From Portulaca oleracea (lineage: Eukaryota > Streptophyta > Magnoliopsida > Caryophyllales > Portulacaceae), in NCBI GenBank assembly GCA_029582165.1, contig CM055872.1, positions 2,883,582 to 2,947,581 on the forward strand: a DNA stretch of 64,000 bases, written 5' to 3'. This document shows positions 1 through 12,489 of this stretch, in pieces. The notes under the pieces were generated by a model. The model ran no database searches and was not told where the DNA came from. It worked only from the letters and a program-made list of their open reading frames with translations. The position numbers and the translations under genes were made by a program. Positions within the stretch are counted from its first letter, which is position 1, and each line of letters begins with the position of its first letter.

Positions 1-598
1 GTGTGTGTCATGTATGATGCATTGGAGTTATCTATACTAGTGTGACGTTTGGTTGATAAACTTTTCCGAGAAAGTTGATCAACTTTTTCGAATTGATAAA
101 CTTTCCCCCATAGAAATAATGATTACTCTTTCCCTATATTCCCCTTTATTTTTTTTAGTTTAATGTTTGACAAATCTTATTTATTCGTCGAAGATTGATA
201 ATTACATTTGTATTCATCGAAAGTTGATTAATAATTATTTTAGTTTTCAAATTTATTCAAATTACCATATCGGTGTATCTTCATCCATTATGAAAATAAC
301 TTTGATCATACTATCATAAGGATAAGATAGTTTAGTGATAGCTGTCTTTATTTTTCCAAAGAATAACGATCAGTTCAATTCCCTATAAGATTTGAGATCT
401 ATGTGTGCAATTATATGTTAATTTTTTCTTTTCTTTCTTTTTTTTTCTCCTACAAAAACTTTGATCATGCAGTAAGTTTCCCTCTCCTACCAATTACCAT
501 GTGGTCCATGTTACATACCTGATCACATACAAAGACATTACTGCATACGTACTACAGACTACAGTGGTATTTTATTACGTATGAAGATGAATTGCATT

Positions 599-752
599 CA
601 GTGGCGGATCTCAGGCCACGGCGAGGGTGGCCGTGGCCACTGTTAACTCCAAAAAAATTTAATAAATTAATATAATTTGAAATACAATTATGGATTTTAT
701 ATTTATCATACAAAATAACAGTGTATTGGTTTAATTTCAAGATCCGCCACTG
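599..752. mobile_element. hAT-type MITE
   Basis: A 154-bp element with terminal inverted repeats CAGTGGCGGATCT at both ends and a perfect 8-bp duplication ATTGCATT on each side (591-598 and 753-760). The 8-bp duplication and CAGTG terminus are the hAT signature. It has no coding capacity. Confidence 0.9.
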
Positions 753-1010
753 ATTGCATTGGTTTAATTTGCATTGACAATTAAGAAAGCGTGTATTTAG
801 TATCCTCAAGCAAAGGGAAGGGACTAAGTCCAAATTACGGCTGCAATTGAACATTTAACTGTGTCAAAAGCCTCAATTTCAACGGTTGGTGATATGTAGT
901 TTACGTGTTTGTTTTGGCCTTGAAGAAACAGACAGCGAAGGTTAACGGTCGGAAACCCGGAAAGTTTGGCGCCATTGAGACACGTGTCAAGGCTGAGAAT
1001 AGTTAATATG

Positions 1011-1230
1011 AGAGCATATGCAATATGCAAAATTTCATCAATAGAATTTTGATCCCCTCTCTTCTAGTTGACACATCTTCTCTCCTCTCTTCTCTTCATT
1101 ACTTTGAGTTCTGAAATTCTACACATTCCAGAACTCAAAGGAATGGGAGAAAAGGAGAAGATAGGGTGTGCCAAGTAGGAGAGAGAGTGTCAGAATTTCA
1201 TGAGTTTCATTTCGCATTGCTAGTGCTCTA
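1011..1230. mobile_element. Small foldback MITE with internal hairpin
   Basis: The ends are similar inverted repeats (GAGAGCATATGCAATATGC on the left, AGAGCACTAGCAATGCG when the right end is reversed). The centre forms a hairpin with arms CTTTGAGTTCTG / CAGAACTCAAAG separated by about 15 bases. No target duplication could be fixed, so the superfamily is open and the limits are approximate. Confidence 0.55.
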
Positions 1231-2218
1231 ACCGGGCTTAATTTGCTGTTATTTAGAGCAAATAGAAAGGTGTTGTAAGTTTTTGAAAGGCAAGTGGGGT
1301 TTACCTTTTTTACATCAAAGATTATTTTTATTTAAGTAATTTTTATATAAAATTGTCTCACCATAAATTTATCGTAAGACGTATAATATTGTCTCACAAT
1401 TATTATTAATATATTTTTTCACTTTTCTCTCTCCTCACTCTTATCATCTACTTTTCATATCTTTTTTTTTTCCAGTTACTTTACTTACCATAACTCTCAC
1501 CACAACTCACCACATTTCTTCACATTCCACCGTAATGCAGTATTATTATTACACCACACCAACCGTATAAAAGAAATGAGCCTTATTCTACAAAAATAAG
1601 AACTCATTTATACTTTTTCACCTTAATGATTGTAGTAAAGTGTGGTAGAATATTAAGTAGTACTGTGGTATGGTGCGATATCACATTGTAAATTACTGTA
1701 TAAAAGAATAGGCCTAAACCACGAGTATTCACCCTCTCGCGGTTGTATGGGATTCATCGGTGAAACGTTCCCATCTATGCATCTACGTCCCAGCTTTTAT
1801 TATTTTTTTGTTTTTAGACTGTTTATTTGGTGGTTTGGCCCTATCATCTTTGCATGACTTGCGTATTTAAAATTTTTATATATACTATTGTTTTAGTATA
1901 AAATTCATAAAATTTGGTAGTTTGGATCATTTTCACACGTGAATATAAATTTGCAAAATATTTAACACACAAAAAGTCTCTAGTTGATTATGTATAATTT
2001 TCCTCATGAACGAAGTGAAACTAAAATTCAAAAGTCATCTTTGTTTATGCTGAAGAATTTCATTTTGAATTAGTAACTAATCAAAGCAATCAAAGCCTCA
2101 GCAATAAACCTATGTCAAGAGGTACTTATTAACACGATGCATGTTTGGTAATTTCAATTCTTTTAAACATTCACGTTGATAACCAGTAGGCGGAGAAAAA
2201 AATAATCGGCTTTTACAT

Positions 2219-2401
2219 AGTGACTAAGGGGGTAGTGAATCAGTCTTCGTACTGACCTAGCACACCACCAACCAATGTTTTGTAATGTGAGTTAGTGAGA
2301 AAAACAGAGGGTTAATAGGGTTATTGGGTTGGAGCTGATTATTTTTCCCTCCGTCAAACATGTGAGCGTAGAGACTGGTTCATCACTCCCTTAGTTACTG
2401 T
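2219..2401. mobile_element. MITE, superfamily unclear
   Basis: About 35 bp at each end pair as imperfect inverted repeats, beginning AGTGACTAAGGGGGT on the left and CAGTAACTAAGGGAGT on the reversed right end. There is no ORF. The boundaries are estimated from the inverted repeats. Confidence 0.5.
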
Positions 2402-2563
2402 TGGTATAATAATGTCATCTAAGTATATAAAGGCCAAAGATATTGTTGTCCAATAATAAAGATCAATTGATTACAAATTTACAATCCAATACCCCAAACA
2501 TCGGTATATTATTATCCAAAAGTCCTAAGTAATAAGAGTGTAATCTTAATGGAGATTATAGCC

Positions 2564-2762
2564 ATGTTCTTTGGTTATTGGATATAACTCTCTCAACTTA
2601 TCATAACTTATCTAAACCTAACACAATTCCATAAAAAAACATCACTCTAAAAACACAACTCCCCAAAAAACATCATAACTTATCCCAACGCATCCACACC
2701 ATCTAATCAGATCTCATCCTAACTATCGTAACCTGATCCCAACCGATCCAAAGAATAGGGCC
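2564..2762. mobile_element. Tourist-like MITE
   Basis: Ends GCCATGTTCTTTGG and, reversed, GGCCCTATTCTTTGG match the PIF/Harbinger Tourist-like family that recurs through the window. The interior consists of ATCCAAC/CATCATAACTTAT blocks shared with the copies near 15.4, 23.3, 24.6 and 31.6 kb. Confidence 0.6.
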
Positions 2763-4132
2763 TATAAAGCTTAATTAGTTTACTAATGAGTGGATGGAGG
2801 ATGTAACCAAACTTAGTTAGGTATTAAAATCTAAAAAGGGTGAATATAAAATACAGCCTCATATGATGATAATGTAGACCTGGTTGGCTAGCTGTATCAT
2901 TTGGTGAAATGAATTTGAGGGTCCAATAATTACGGACAATCGGCCAGTTGGGAATATTGCAGAAATAGGCTGTATTGTAGATTTTTGAGCATCAAAGATA
3001 ACATAATTGTGGAGAGAGACAATTTTATCCACCCCTTGTTCATCTTGTGAACTCCCATTTGGCTATGGTCCCCTGAGAGGCTGAGACTTCACCTAATCTT
3101 AAATAATTCTTTTTTTTATTCTAAAGTGACCGTTATTTTCATTTCCCCTCCAAACAATAATGAGCATATGATGCATTATATTACCACTTAGAAAATATAA
3201 GGGGATACTTTGTGAATTGTGATAATTAATCTTGACTCTTGAGACCGACATTCTTATATAAAATTACCAACTTTTGTTTTTGTGTATTATGGAGAGAGGG
3301 TAAGACATTTTAATTTTAGTTGATGTCTATAATTTGAATAATTGAATTTAGATTTTAGTGATCTAAGTAAAATATTTTATTAAACTTTCTTTGTTTCTTT
3401 TCGATACAGTAATATGTAGTAGATAGTGAATAATGTTTAAATCTTTGATTAATTGGAAATAATCTCTTTAAATTGCAATTTTTTCAACTTGTATTGGACT
3501 CTTCATACTATGGATGACAACCCCAATATCATCCATATTTTACTTAGGAGGGTTTCGAATTATTGACTTTGATTTTAGTTCATAAATGAAATAAACAGAA
3601 AAGCCTAAAATAACGAAAAGAAAACATAATTGGGCTAACACAAGCTAACTATTGAGCTCACCATAAGCTAACGGTTTGGCCCAATTAGTGAAAGCCCAAA
3701 GAGCTTATATGGATCTACCTTTTCTCTCCCTCTGAACTTTTTGGGCCGGATTTAGGAGAATCTTCCAAACGTGAAAGATGAGAAAATTGGCGGGGGAATA
3801 GCAAATCAAATACGTATTCCAAACTTTGAACACATGCAATCATACAAACGTATAATGTAATAAAACTTGCAAGAATAATAAAATAGTACGTTTAATTTTC
3901 AATTTCCTTCATAAACAAGGCAAATACAGTAGATTAGATGATAAATATTACAGTAATTCCATTAACTATGCCTATAATTTGATTGATCAGTATGTTATCA
4001 TTTCATAAAAAGGTGGTGAAGAAACCAATCATTTTTTATAGACAACACCGTAAGTATCAGCAGCTCTCCTTCCTCGATCAATTGAAGTTGGCTTGCTATT
4101 TATATATAAATCCAATCTCCATTGTCGATCAG

Positions 4133-4137
<5 letters not shown>

Positions 4138-4178
<41 letters not shown>
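4138..4178. repeat. (TA)n microsatellite
   Basis: About 41 bp of uninterrupted alternating T and A, flanked on both sides by similar GCT(T/C)GCT.TTTATATATAAAT sequence. The short open frame running into it is an artefact of the repeat. Confidence 0.9.
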
Positions 4179-4180
<2 letters not shown>

Positions 4181-4783
4181 CTCGCTGTTTATATATAAAT
4201 TCAATCTCAATTGTGGATCAAATATAAACTCATATTTTTTAAGCATACATTATGGGTGAGGATTAGGAATATCCTCCAAATTAAATTGTGTATTTCACAG
4301 TTAATCGTGCTCCATTGCTCCTCAATGTTGTATTACTGTATACGTAATTTTTTTAACGATATATATTTCTTCTTGGCTGAAAAGTTATATCTTACTCCTT
4401 GCTTTTCATATTAATTATCACATCCTTTAATGTTATTATTTGATTGATAATTTCTTAGATAATATTTTGTTTGTAATTGTAGTATTATATAGTATTTTTC
4501 GTTATAATCTAATGGTATTAATATTTTTTAACAAGTCATTGTACATAATTAAAAACTATCTGATCAAAAATTTGAAAATTTTATTGTACAATTTGTAACA
4601 ATGACAATTAATATGGAAAAAAGGGAGTAATGAATTTGAATCCAAAAAACATTAGTAAATGAGATATCTTCCATTTTCTAATCTTTTTTAACGATAAATA
4701 TTTAACCTCGAGCCAAAAATAACACCTCCATGATCGCCATTTTCTATTTTTTTTTTTCAGCCCCTCTGGTTTCTCTCTCACTG

Positions 4784-4790
4784 TATAAAT
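4784..4790 (+). promoter_or_regulatory. Putative TATA box of the GEM-like gene
   Basis: TATAAAT lies about 137 bp upstream of the first in-frame ATG and is followed by a pyrimidine-rich leader. Transcription starting some 30 bp downstream would give a 5' leader of about 105 bases. This is inferred from position and sequence only. Confidence 0.5.
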
Positions 4791-4920
4791 ATCCATTTCC
4801 CTCCATTGCAGTTTGCTTTCTCTTCCCGCGCTCCATCTCCTCCGAGTCGACTCACCGGGTCATCGTCCCTTCGAATCCCTCGATAACACACGCAACACGA
4901 GTTTCGAGGCGATTCCTGCG

Positions 4921-7900
4921 ATGTTAGTCGCAGGAATGGAGGGTACCAACCCCAATTTGCCGAAAACCGAGGCGAACTCCGGCAAGATTCCGACGCCGGA
5001 ACTCCAGAACGGCTCGTCGGCGCCGGCGGAGACGATCGCTACCGTGAATGAACCTTCGCAGGAGACGGAGTCGGAGTCGAAGGCGCAGAAATCGGTGAGA
5101 TGGAGCGCGAATTTGGTGTCAGAGCCAACGCAGAATGGTTCTAATCCGAATCCGAATCCTAGTCCTAGTTCTAATTCATCTTCGTGTTCTTCTGGTGAAT
5201 CGAATCCTTATGTTTCTCGTACTGCATCGGCATCTCCTTCTCTCTCCTCGTCTGGATCCTTCAAAGGTTAGGAATTAGGTTGTCGAATTTTGAGCTTTCT
5301 TGCGATTGTTTTTGAGGATGATTTTGAGTGATTTTTTTTGGTTTTGGTTGTGAATCTGATGAGAATGAAGTTTGATGTTGTTTGTGTGACAGATAAGATG
5401 AATTCGATGAAGAGTGTGCTTGATAGGTGGGGATCGAACGTGAAAGAGGCTGCTAAGAAAGCTGAGGATCTCGCCGGAAACACCTGGCAACATTGTAAGT
5501 CTTCAATCTTCATCGTCTTTTCATTCAATGTGATTGCTTTGAATTTCGGATAATCTGTTTGTAATGTGATTGCATTTTGAATTCTGATTATTCCTTGAGT
5601 TTTGGTTTTTAGATTTGTCCTGTTTTTGTCTGAGTTTGAATTGCTTTGAATTTTTTCACCTTCGTCAATTTCGTACATTTCATTGATTGTTGACAATAAT
5701 AGCGTGTAAGCGGTGTAACATTGACATTGATAACCTAGCTTCAAGTGCTCTCTTCAGGTCGCGATCGCATATTTCATTTAGATATCTTTGTTGGCATGGG
5801 ATATGATGCTTGTTTTGTTTCTTTGGGTTTGCTAAGACAAATCTTAATTGCATTGTGAACGATGCTTGTGTTTGAAGATATACTTGCTTTTCTTTTTGGA
5901 ACTATGGTAGCTCGTTCAGCGAGATGTACGGTATGGTTAGACAAACATGTCTATTGTGCATGTTGTTTTCAAGTTAGGCATGTTGCACAAATTTGGATCG
6001 AGGTCAAGATAATGATTGGAAATCCAAATACCACTGTCTTGAGCAAATTATATCATACACCGTGATGGACATACTTAAAGTCGTAAATACAGTTTTTGGG
6101 TTGTGACTTAGAAAAGAATGGACACCCTAATATGATCACAAATTCACAATGTAGGGAAGAGCTTACCTAAAGTTGGCTTTAGCTTGCATAAATGCTTTTT
6201 CAGCAAGGTTAGTGTAATGAATATATCCAGTAATAGGCTACAGGCCCAAGAGAATTGGCCCAGTTGAGAAGCCGCGAGTTGTTTCAGCAAGGCAACCTTA
6301 TGGCACATCTGAAGCTAATTTTGCACCTCATTCTTGGTTATAGAAAACGTTTGTGCACTCTTTTGTGAAGAATTAGAATACTCTCTTGTTAGTTTCTATT
6401 ACCCGCAGGTTCATTTCTTATAACATTGTAGCAGAATGATGAGGTGCGAGCATATTTTTGATCATGGCCAAAATATTTGCTAGGATCTTTAGATAAGTAG
6501 TTTTTGGCGGTGCCAAAATTTACTTGCTAGGTTGGCAAGTACTCCACTTTTTACCTTATCTATATGGGTTCAATACTTGGTGGAGCATTCCTTTCCAAGT
6601 GAAGTGTTGGGAAGGTTGGGCCTGAGTTTTGGGCTTTTGACATTTTCCTACCCTTGTCCGCAGTAGACTCATTGGATTGCTTTGCGATAGAGGCCAAAGG
6701 AAAGAAGAAGCAAGTTCTTGGTAGTAAGGACTAAGGACATATGAATTGTGATGTAATGAACTTGTAATTCTTGAATCTGATGTGTATTTACCGCTTATTG
6801 TTTGTACAACTTCGATTTGGAGATCAACGAATATCCAACTTTCTGGATATCTTCACACATGTATTTTCATTCCCAATACTCTTGTCCACATATTTGGCTC
6901 GTTTGTACCAAAGGTAACGAGGCAATAGTAGTGGCTACTACCCCATCTTCCAAGCTCTCCACCAATGTTCAATTTTTGGTAGATAGCAAAAGGTTTATCC
7001 TAGATGAAAACTCTGACGTTCATGAGCCATGTTTATACTTACCATATTTCATTGCATACATGGAGAATCTTAAAAAGAAAAAGGCTTTTGCTTTTCTCCC
7101 AGTGATCGTATGACATTGACATGTCATTGTTCTCAGTTTAGCATTATTTCATTGTATACATGCTGCATGCTTCAACTTAATCATTCCAATGTCACTGCTA
7201 ATGTATTTTTTTCAAAGTTGTCTAAAAGGATACAGTCTGACATTTTTTCCCTCTCCTGTTTGGTTTGTGGAAGTGAAAACAAGCCCCAGTTTAACGGATG
7301 CAGCAATGGGAAGGATTATACACAGCTCTAAAGTACTGGCTGAAGGAGGTTACGAGAAAATCTTCTCCCAAACATTCCAGAGAATCCCAGGAGAGGTGCT
7401 CAAGAATTCATATGCATGTTACTTGTCCACGTCAGCTGGCCCCGTCATGGGAACTTTATATCTATCTACAGTCAAGCTTGCGTTTTGCAGCGATGATCCT
7501 CTTCCTTACAAAAATGGGGATCAGACAGAATGGAGTTACTATAAGGTACTGACATTCTTCAACTCTTCTCATACATCGGCTACCAGGGCATGATTCTTTT
7601 CTGTGGTAATATCTGCACTATATGCACTTATATATCTTCACTATCCACACGATTCTCCTACCTCATTATTCTTTCATTAGCGTACCTTCCATAAAATATT
7701 AAAATAAATTTAAAAAAATCATATATTTAATAAGGGAAGTGACTCATGTGACTTGTGTTACTCATAATACTTTTTGAAAAGTTATCCACCTTCTATACAG
7801 TGTACCGCCTTATCCACATTTATCCACCCTATATACACTTTACCACCTTATCCACCTTTATCCACCCTATATACACTTTACCACTTTATCCATCTTTATC

Positions 7901-10182
7901 CACACTATCTACATTTCACCAATTTATCTGCAACCACATCTTACCATCCGCCGAAAAGAACAGGGTTAGGGAAGTGGAAGATGAGGGGTAGGGTCTTTAA
8001 AGTTCTGTCGTAAGTAGGGATAAATATTTGCTAAAAGCTATCGAAACTTATCAAAAGTTAACAAAACTTACAAGTTTATCGATTTAACTTTCTTCCAAAA
8101 AAGTGTGTAAACTTACCCATGTTTTAGTTGAGATGGTTCAACATGGTATTAAAGTCAAATGAACAAGAGGTTTCGGGTTCAAATATCAATACCCCATATT
8201 TATTTGAGTAACGTGTAGAGGCCTTTGCAACATCCATGTTTCAAGCTTAAAAAACATTTCTGTAAAAGGCATATTTGAATATAAAATCATATTGTTAGAC
8301 TTAGCTATTAGCTTAGGCTTTTCATTGAAATGGTTTCACAAACAATACTTTATTCAAAAGTAATACCTTTTTAAATATTTATTGAAATTTGCCTTTGTTT
8401 ACTTCAGTTACTTAAATTTAGATTTTAACATATCATCCATTTACGTACAAATTTTTTAGGCCCGTAATGTCTCACATTCCTCGTGAACTTAGGCGTTGGC
8501 CATGTTCCTATCCTAATTAAAGTGATTATATCGCTCTAAGGATGATGATTAGGCTGACTCAGCTCGAAGCATTCCCGTACATCATGATGTTCTTCATTAT
8601 GTACCGACACTGTGTAAGTGTCGGGTGAGAATGAAATCCCTTCGCATTACTATTTTGCCAACTGGTATTAGAAAAACCAAAATCAAGTTGGGATTATGCC
8701 TGGACTTAGATTCTCTTCTGTAGATGGATGAATAACTCACTTATTCAATCCAATCCAGATTTACCTATTTTCACCTTCTTTTTTTTTTTTTCCTGCCGGT
8801 AAGGTAGAGCCAAGTAAAATAAGGTAGAAACTTGTAAATATATGTAATATTTTGCTATTTTGTATTAGTTCTGCTAAAATCAGGATTCTAACTCGAATCC
8901 ATAAGGTCGTTAGGATTGGAATTAACCCACGTATGATCGTGGATCAGAATGTAAATAGTAGAATCACATTGAGGATTTTTGATTATAAAATCGGAGGATC
9001 GTAGATTAGAATTGTGATTTTAATAACTATGATTAGAACCTTATACTTTTTGGTTAAATAGGATAGGTTTGGTTAAATTTAGGTTCTAGTCTCGAAAGTT
9101 AGTATATTAAAGTCATGTTCTTTTATGCGGTTGGCTGGCTGCGGTGCCACAACACACCACACTTTGCCAAAACCCACCACAACACACTAATTCACCACAA
9201 TTTACTACAACCCAGCACAATCTACCTTTTCAAATTTACAATTATAAAAAACAAAATTCATCACAATTCCACCACACCCACCGCAATTCCACCATACCGC
9301 AGTTGGCCGTATAAAAGAACAGGGCAAAAAAACATGGCTAATTTTGTAACTTTTATCTAAACTTCACCTTCTTTCGCCCAATCTTATCTTACCTCGGAGC
9401 CTTAAGTAGAGGAAACAGTTACCCTTTCGCAACTGGAGGAGAAAGGATACTTGGAGTAAGGAGTTTTTGTATTATGCAGTGAAGAGTTTCACCAGTTTGG
9501 TCATATGGGAGGTCTCTATCTTGGTCCATTTCCTGTTTGTTAAAGCCTACTGCACGATTGAGCTTGGTCCATAGTTCCATCTTATACGCTATAATTATTT
9601 TTTTTTTTGGACAACTTATATGCTGTAATTATGCCTATGAATATGATTCCCCGAACAAATTTGTTCACTTTCTGGATAACCATGAATCTTGACTTCCCTT
9701 CGTGCTCCTTTTGGCTTCATTTGATTCACTTGGCTTTAAAAACAGTGGATGTGGAAGAGTTACATGGAAACATCAGTGAAAACATAATTGATTTTGTTGT
9801 TCATATTTTTCTTCTAAATTTGAATGGAAAGTGAGTGAAATCGTGCATCAACCCATGAAACTACAGTTTGATTCCCTTCTCAGGATATGTAAAATTCAAC
9901 TGTAAAGGAGGTAAATATTTGTCAAAAGTTACGAGAACTTATCAAAATTTATTAAAATTTACCAAAACGCGAACATTTCATATGTTTATATAGGTAGTGA
10001 TCCCGTTGGACGAGCTGAAAGCAGTGAATCGATCCTCCAACAGACTAAATCCAGCGGAGAAGTACATCCAAATCATAACCATTGACAACCACGAATTTTG
10101 GTTCATGGGGTTCTTGAACTATGAAGATGCTGTCAATCTCATCCAACAAGCATTGAAATCCAGGAATATTCCCACTGTATGA
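4921..10182 (+). CDS. GRAM-domain GEM-like protein (GL2-expression-modulator family), 4 exons
   Basis: Spliced model: 4921-5266, 5393-5494, 7274-7545, 9994-10182, giving 909 nt and 302 codons. All introns are GT-AG and the phases fit (the codon split over 5266/5393 gives D; 5494/7274 gives L). Exon 1 is a Ser/Pro/Asn-rich, probably disordered tail. Exon 2 gives the basic segment [20 protein letters not shown] before NTWQH. Exons 3-4 give the GRAM-type domain, with the family hallmarks [50 protein letters not shown] and [12 protein letters not shown]. Known family members (GEM, GEM-like 1-5/GER) are linked to cell-fate control, ABA responses and probably membrane lipid binding; the role here is inferred from that. 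The length is normal for the family. The first in-frame ATG is 4921; an alternative at 4936 gives MEGTNPN, which looks more like typical family starts. Intron 3 (2448 bp) is swollen by repeats. Confidence 0.93.
7810..7923. repeat. 38-bp minisatellite in intron 3 of the GEM-like gene
   Basis: Three adjoining copies of a 38-bp unit start at 7810, 7848 and 7886. The unit begins TTATCCAC.TTTATCCACC and ends ACACTTTACCACC; the third copy is more diverged. The open frames across it come from the repeat and are not exons. Confidence 0.85.
8104..8260 (+). repeat. Short dispersed repeat, SINE- or TRIM-like
   Basis: Shares with the copy at 11284-11440 the order TTGAGATGGTT(T)CA, ATGGTATTAAAG, ACAAGAGGT, then a pol III B-box-like GGGTTCAAAT and CACCCCATATT. 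The B-box resemblance suggests a tRNA-derived SINE. The ATGGTAT block also resembles a Met-tRNA primer site, so a TRIM/SMART fragment is possible. It lies within intron 3 of the GEM-like gene. Confidence 0.45.
9111..9326. mobile_element. Tourist-like MITE in intron 3 of the GEM-like gene
   Basis: Left end GTCATGTTCTTTTATGCGG and reversed right end GCCCTGTTCTTTTATACGG pair as inverted repeats, and a TAA precedes the left end. The interior is made of CACCACAA.. blocks shared with copies at 24.6, 29.0 and 31.2 kb. It is non-coding. Confidence 0.7.
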
Positions 10183-10407
10183 CTCTTCTTCAAAGACATT
10201 CCTCCACAAATTGGCCCCCCAACATTGCTCACAGGAGGAGGCGTCGTCTATGCTGACAATTTATGCTATCTTACCGCGACAATTATGGTACGCTTCATCT
10301 CCCATGTTGTTAATCACTATCTCCGTCTGCAAAATATTTATCAATTTAACTAGGTTTTGACTGTTGATTACTCATAAAAGTTATAATAGTTCAGTATGAA
10401 ATTACAG

Positions 10408-10754
10408 CAAAAAATTACTTTGAGGTACCTTTATTTTTTGTGAAATGTTTTTCTGGTACCCCAACTTTCAAAACTTATTTTCGGTACCCTTAATTTTAGA
10501 ATTAGTAATTATTAGGTGTTTTTCCGGTCATCAATTTTATTAAATAACCGAAATACCCTTGTTCTTCCATTCCTGAGGAAATACCATTGAAGAAGAAAAT
10601 AAGGGTATTTCTGTCACTTAATAAAATTAATGGTTGGAAAAACACAAAATAATTACTAACCCAAAAATTAAGGGTACCTCAAAATGAGTTTTGGAAAGTT
10701 GAGATACCGAAAAATAGTTTCTCCAAATATTGGGTACCTCCGAGTAATTTTTTG
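10408..10754. mobile_element. Mutator-type foldback MITE
   Basis: A 347-bp element that is inverted-repeat over most of its length, with ends CAAAAAATTACT at both termini. It is flanked by a perfect 9-bp duplication AAATTACAG (10399-10407 and 10755-10763), the hallmark of Mutator-like elements. It sits 225 bp downstream of the GEM-like stop codon. The same terminal family frames the larger element at 31893-32741. Confidence 0.9.
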
Positions 10755-11283
10755 AAATTACAGTCACTAGAAAGATATCTTGCTAAAAATTACAATGATA
10801 TTAATTTTATATTGTAATTCATTATAATTTGTGAGTAATTAATGGTAATACCCTAGTCAAATTGACAAATATTTTCCAATGGAAGTAGTTTTCTTTCCCC
10901 TCTTATTTTTCTTTGACAAATGAACCTAAGTAATTCAAGATATGGTAGTATATAAGACTACAATACTATTGTTTCAGGAGGAAGATGATGAACACATAAT
11001 TTACCTTACTTTCAGAGCGGCTGGAATGAATTTTTAAAAGCTTGGATCAACACATGCATGTAGTTCCTGAAAGTGTAATGTAATTAAGCTGTAATCAACA
11101 ACTCTTAATGAGCATGCTGAACATAATTAACATACTTAACAATTCATCTTGGTAATCATCTTCTTACTCCATCCATTCCCCAATATCTATCCTTATATAA
11201 ACTATGTTCAATCCATTTTAGAAACATTTGACAACTAAATTGTCTCCCTCTATATATATTATGATACTATTATCATTAGATTT

Positions 11284-11440
11284 GTTAGAATACAAAACCA
11301 TTTCCGGGACTTCAACCATCAGCTTAAGCTTTTGGTTGAGATGATTTCACATAGTATTAAAGCCAGACTAATAAACAAGAGGTCTTAAGTTCGAATCTCA
11401 GCACCCCATATTCAAATGCGCAAGGTTAGAGTCAAAATTT
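11284..11440 (+). repeat. Short dispersed repeat, SINE- or TRIM-like
   Basis: Begins TGTTAGAATACAAAA and carries TTTTGGTTGAGATGATTTCA, AGTATTAAAGCC and a B-box-like AGTTCGAATCT at about 11388-11398. It is related to the pieces at 8.1, 23.74 and 51.2 kb. The class (tRNA-derived SINE versus TRIM fragment) is not settled. Confidence 0.5.
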
Positions 11441-12489
11441 AATCATTTATTTAGCTTGCTTCCAATGGTGAGCATAAGTTTGACTCATATTAATTTAAAA
11501 AAAGTAAATAGATCCCACTTAACAATATAATTAATTTGGTTATATTGATAAAAAATGAGGTGGATGAGGAGTGAGAAAAAATCATGATTAAAATATTAGT
11601 ATGTTAAACTCGCTTTCAAACTCGTCTTGCAAAATTCTTGCGGGACGAGTCTCATTCTTACCACTGAAATGTCCTACACGACCTTATTCCATTTTCATTC
11701 CATGTCACCTCAATAGTGAGTCGAACTGAAACTCGTCATTGCAGATACTCTAAAAGACTGTACTTTGACTATTTTTTGTAGTTGGAATTTGGTTGGAAGT
11801 AGCTGGTTAAATATCCTTTTTTAGGGGTAACTTTCATAATGTTATTCATGATTGTAGGGTAAACTTCAAATTAACAAAGCCTAATTGGCCAAATCTTTGC
11901 TATTTGTGGTTATTACAGTACTCCGTAATTACTTATTATCACCGGCCGACACGGGACGAACTTGGCCATTTAAAGTTGATCGGTGACCTAATTAGTACTG
12001 TAATTAATTGATTAATACATTACTTAATTAGGGAGAGTTTCTAATAAGCTATGATGATTGCTCACAGTCACATTTACCTTTGTCTAGGTGCATTTTCTTC
12101 TTCAATTCTGATTAACTTAATCATTGTTGTTTTAACTCTTACTGTTTCCTAATCTATCTCTCTTTTCGGGCTTCACCGGTCACCGTTTCACGTGTAACTA
12201 CATTTTCATTGCTTCAATGATACGAAGTAAATTTTGTGGCATCTTTTTACTGGTTGCGGTAAAGAAAAACTCCATCAGTATTCAAAATTTGGATTCGGGT
12301 CAGTTTGGGGCAATCCAAATATCTAGCAAAATTTGTTAGAATCCTGTCCGAAGTTTACATTCAGACACATTATGATGTCTGAATTTGGATTCAAATTTGT
12401 TCAAACTTGCATGTGTTTGAATATGGCAAACTTGAAATTACACCAAATTTATCTCCTTCATAAACTTCCTTACATCACTAATCAAGTTT

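Larger units (their letters stand above)
1231..4780. other. Intergenic, no gene seen
   Basis: Apart from the MITEs listed here, this is AT-rich sequence without a convincing coding frame. It contains half-elements of the Tourist-like family (around 1500-1700) and a (TA)n microsatellite at about 4138-4178. Confidence 0.6.

Noticed and set aside
4813..4920. Upstream extension of the GEM-like frame starting at a TTG
   Set aside because: No ATG lies in this part of the frame; it overlaps the expected 5' leader. ATG at 4921 (or 4936) is the credible start.
5268..5744. 158-codon minus-strand frame over exon 2 of the GEM-like gene
   Set aside because: Antisense shadow of the exon and intron; low-complexity, no family pattern.
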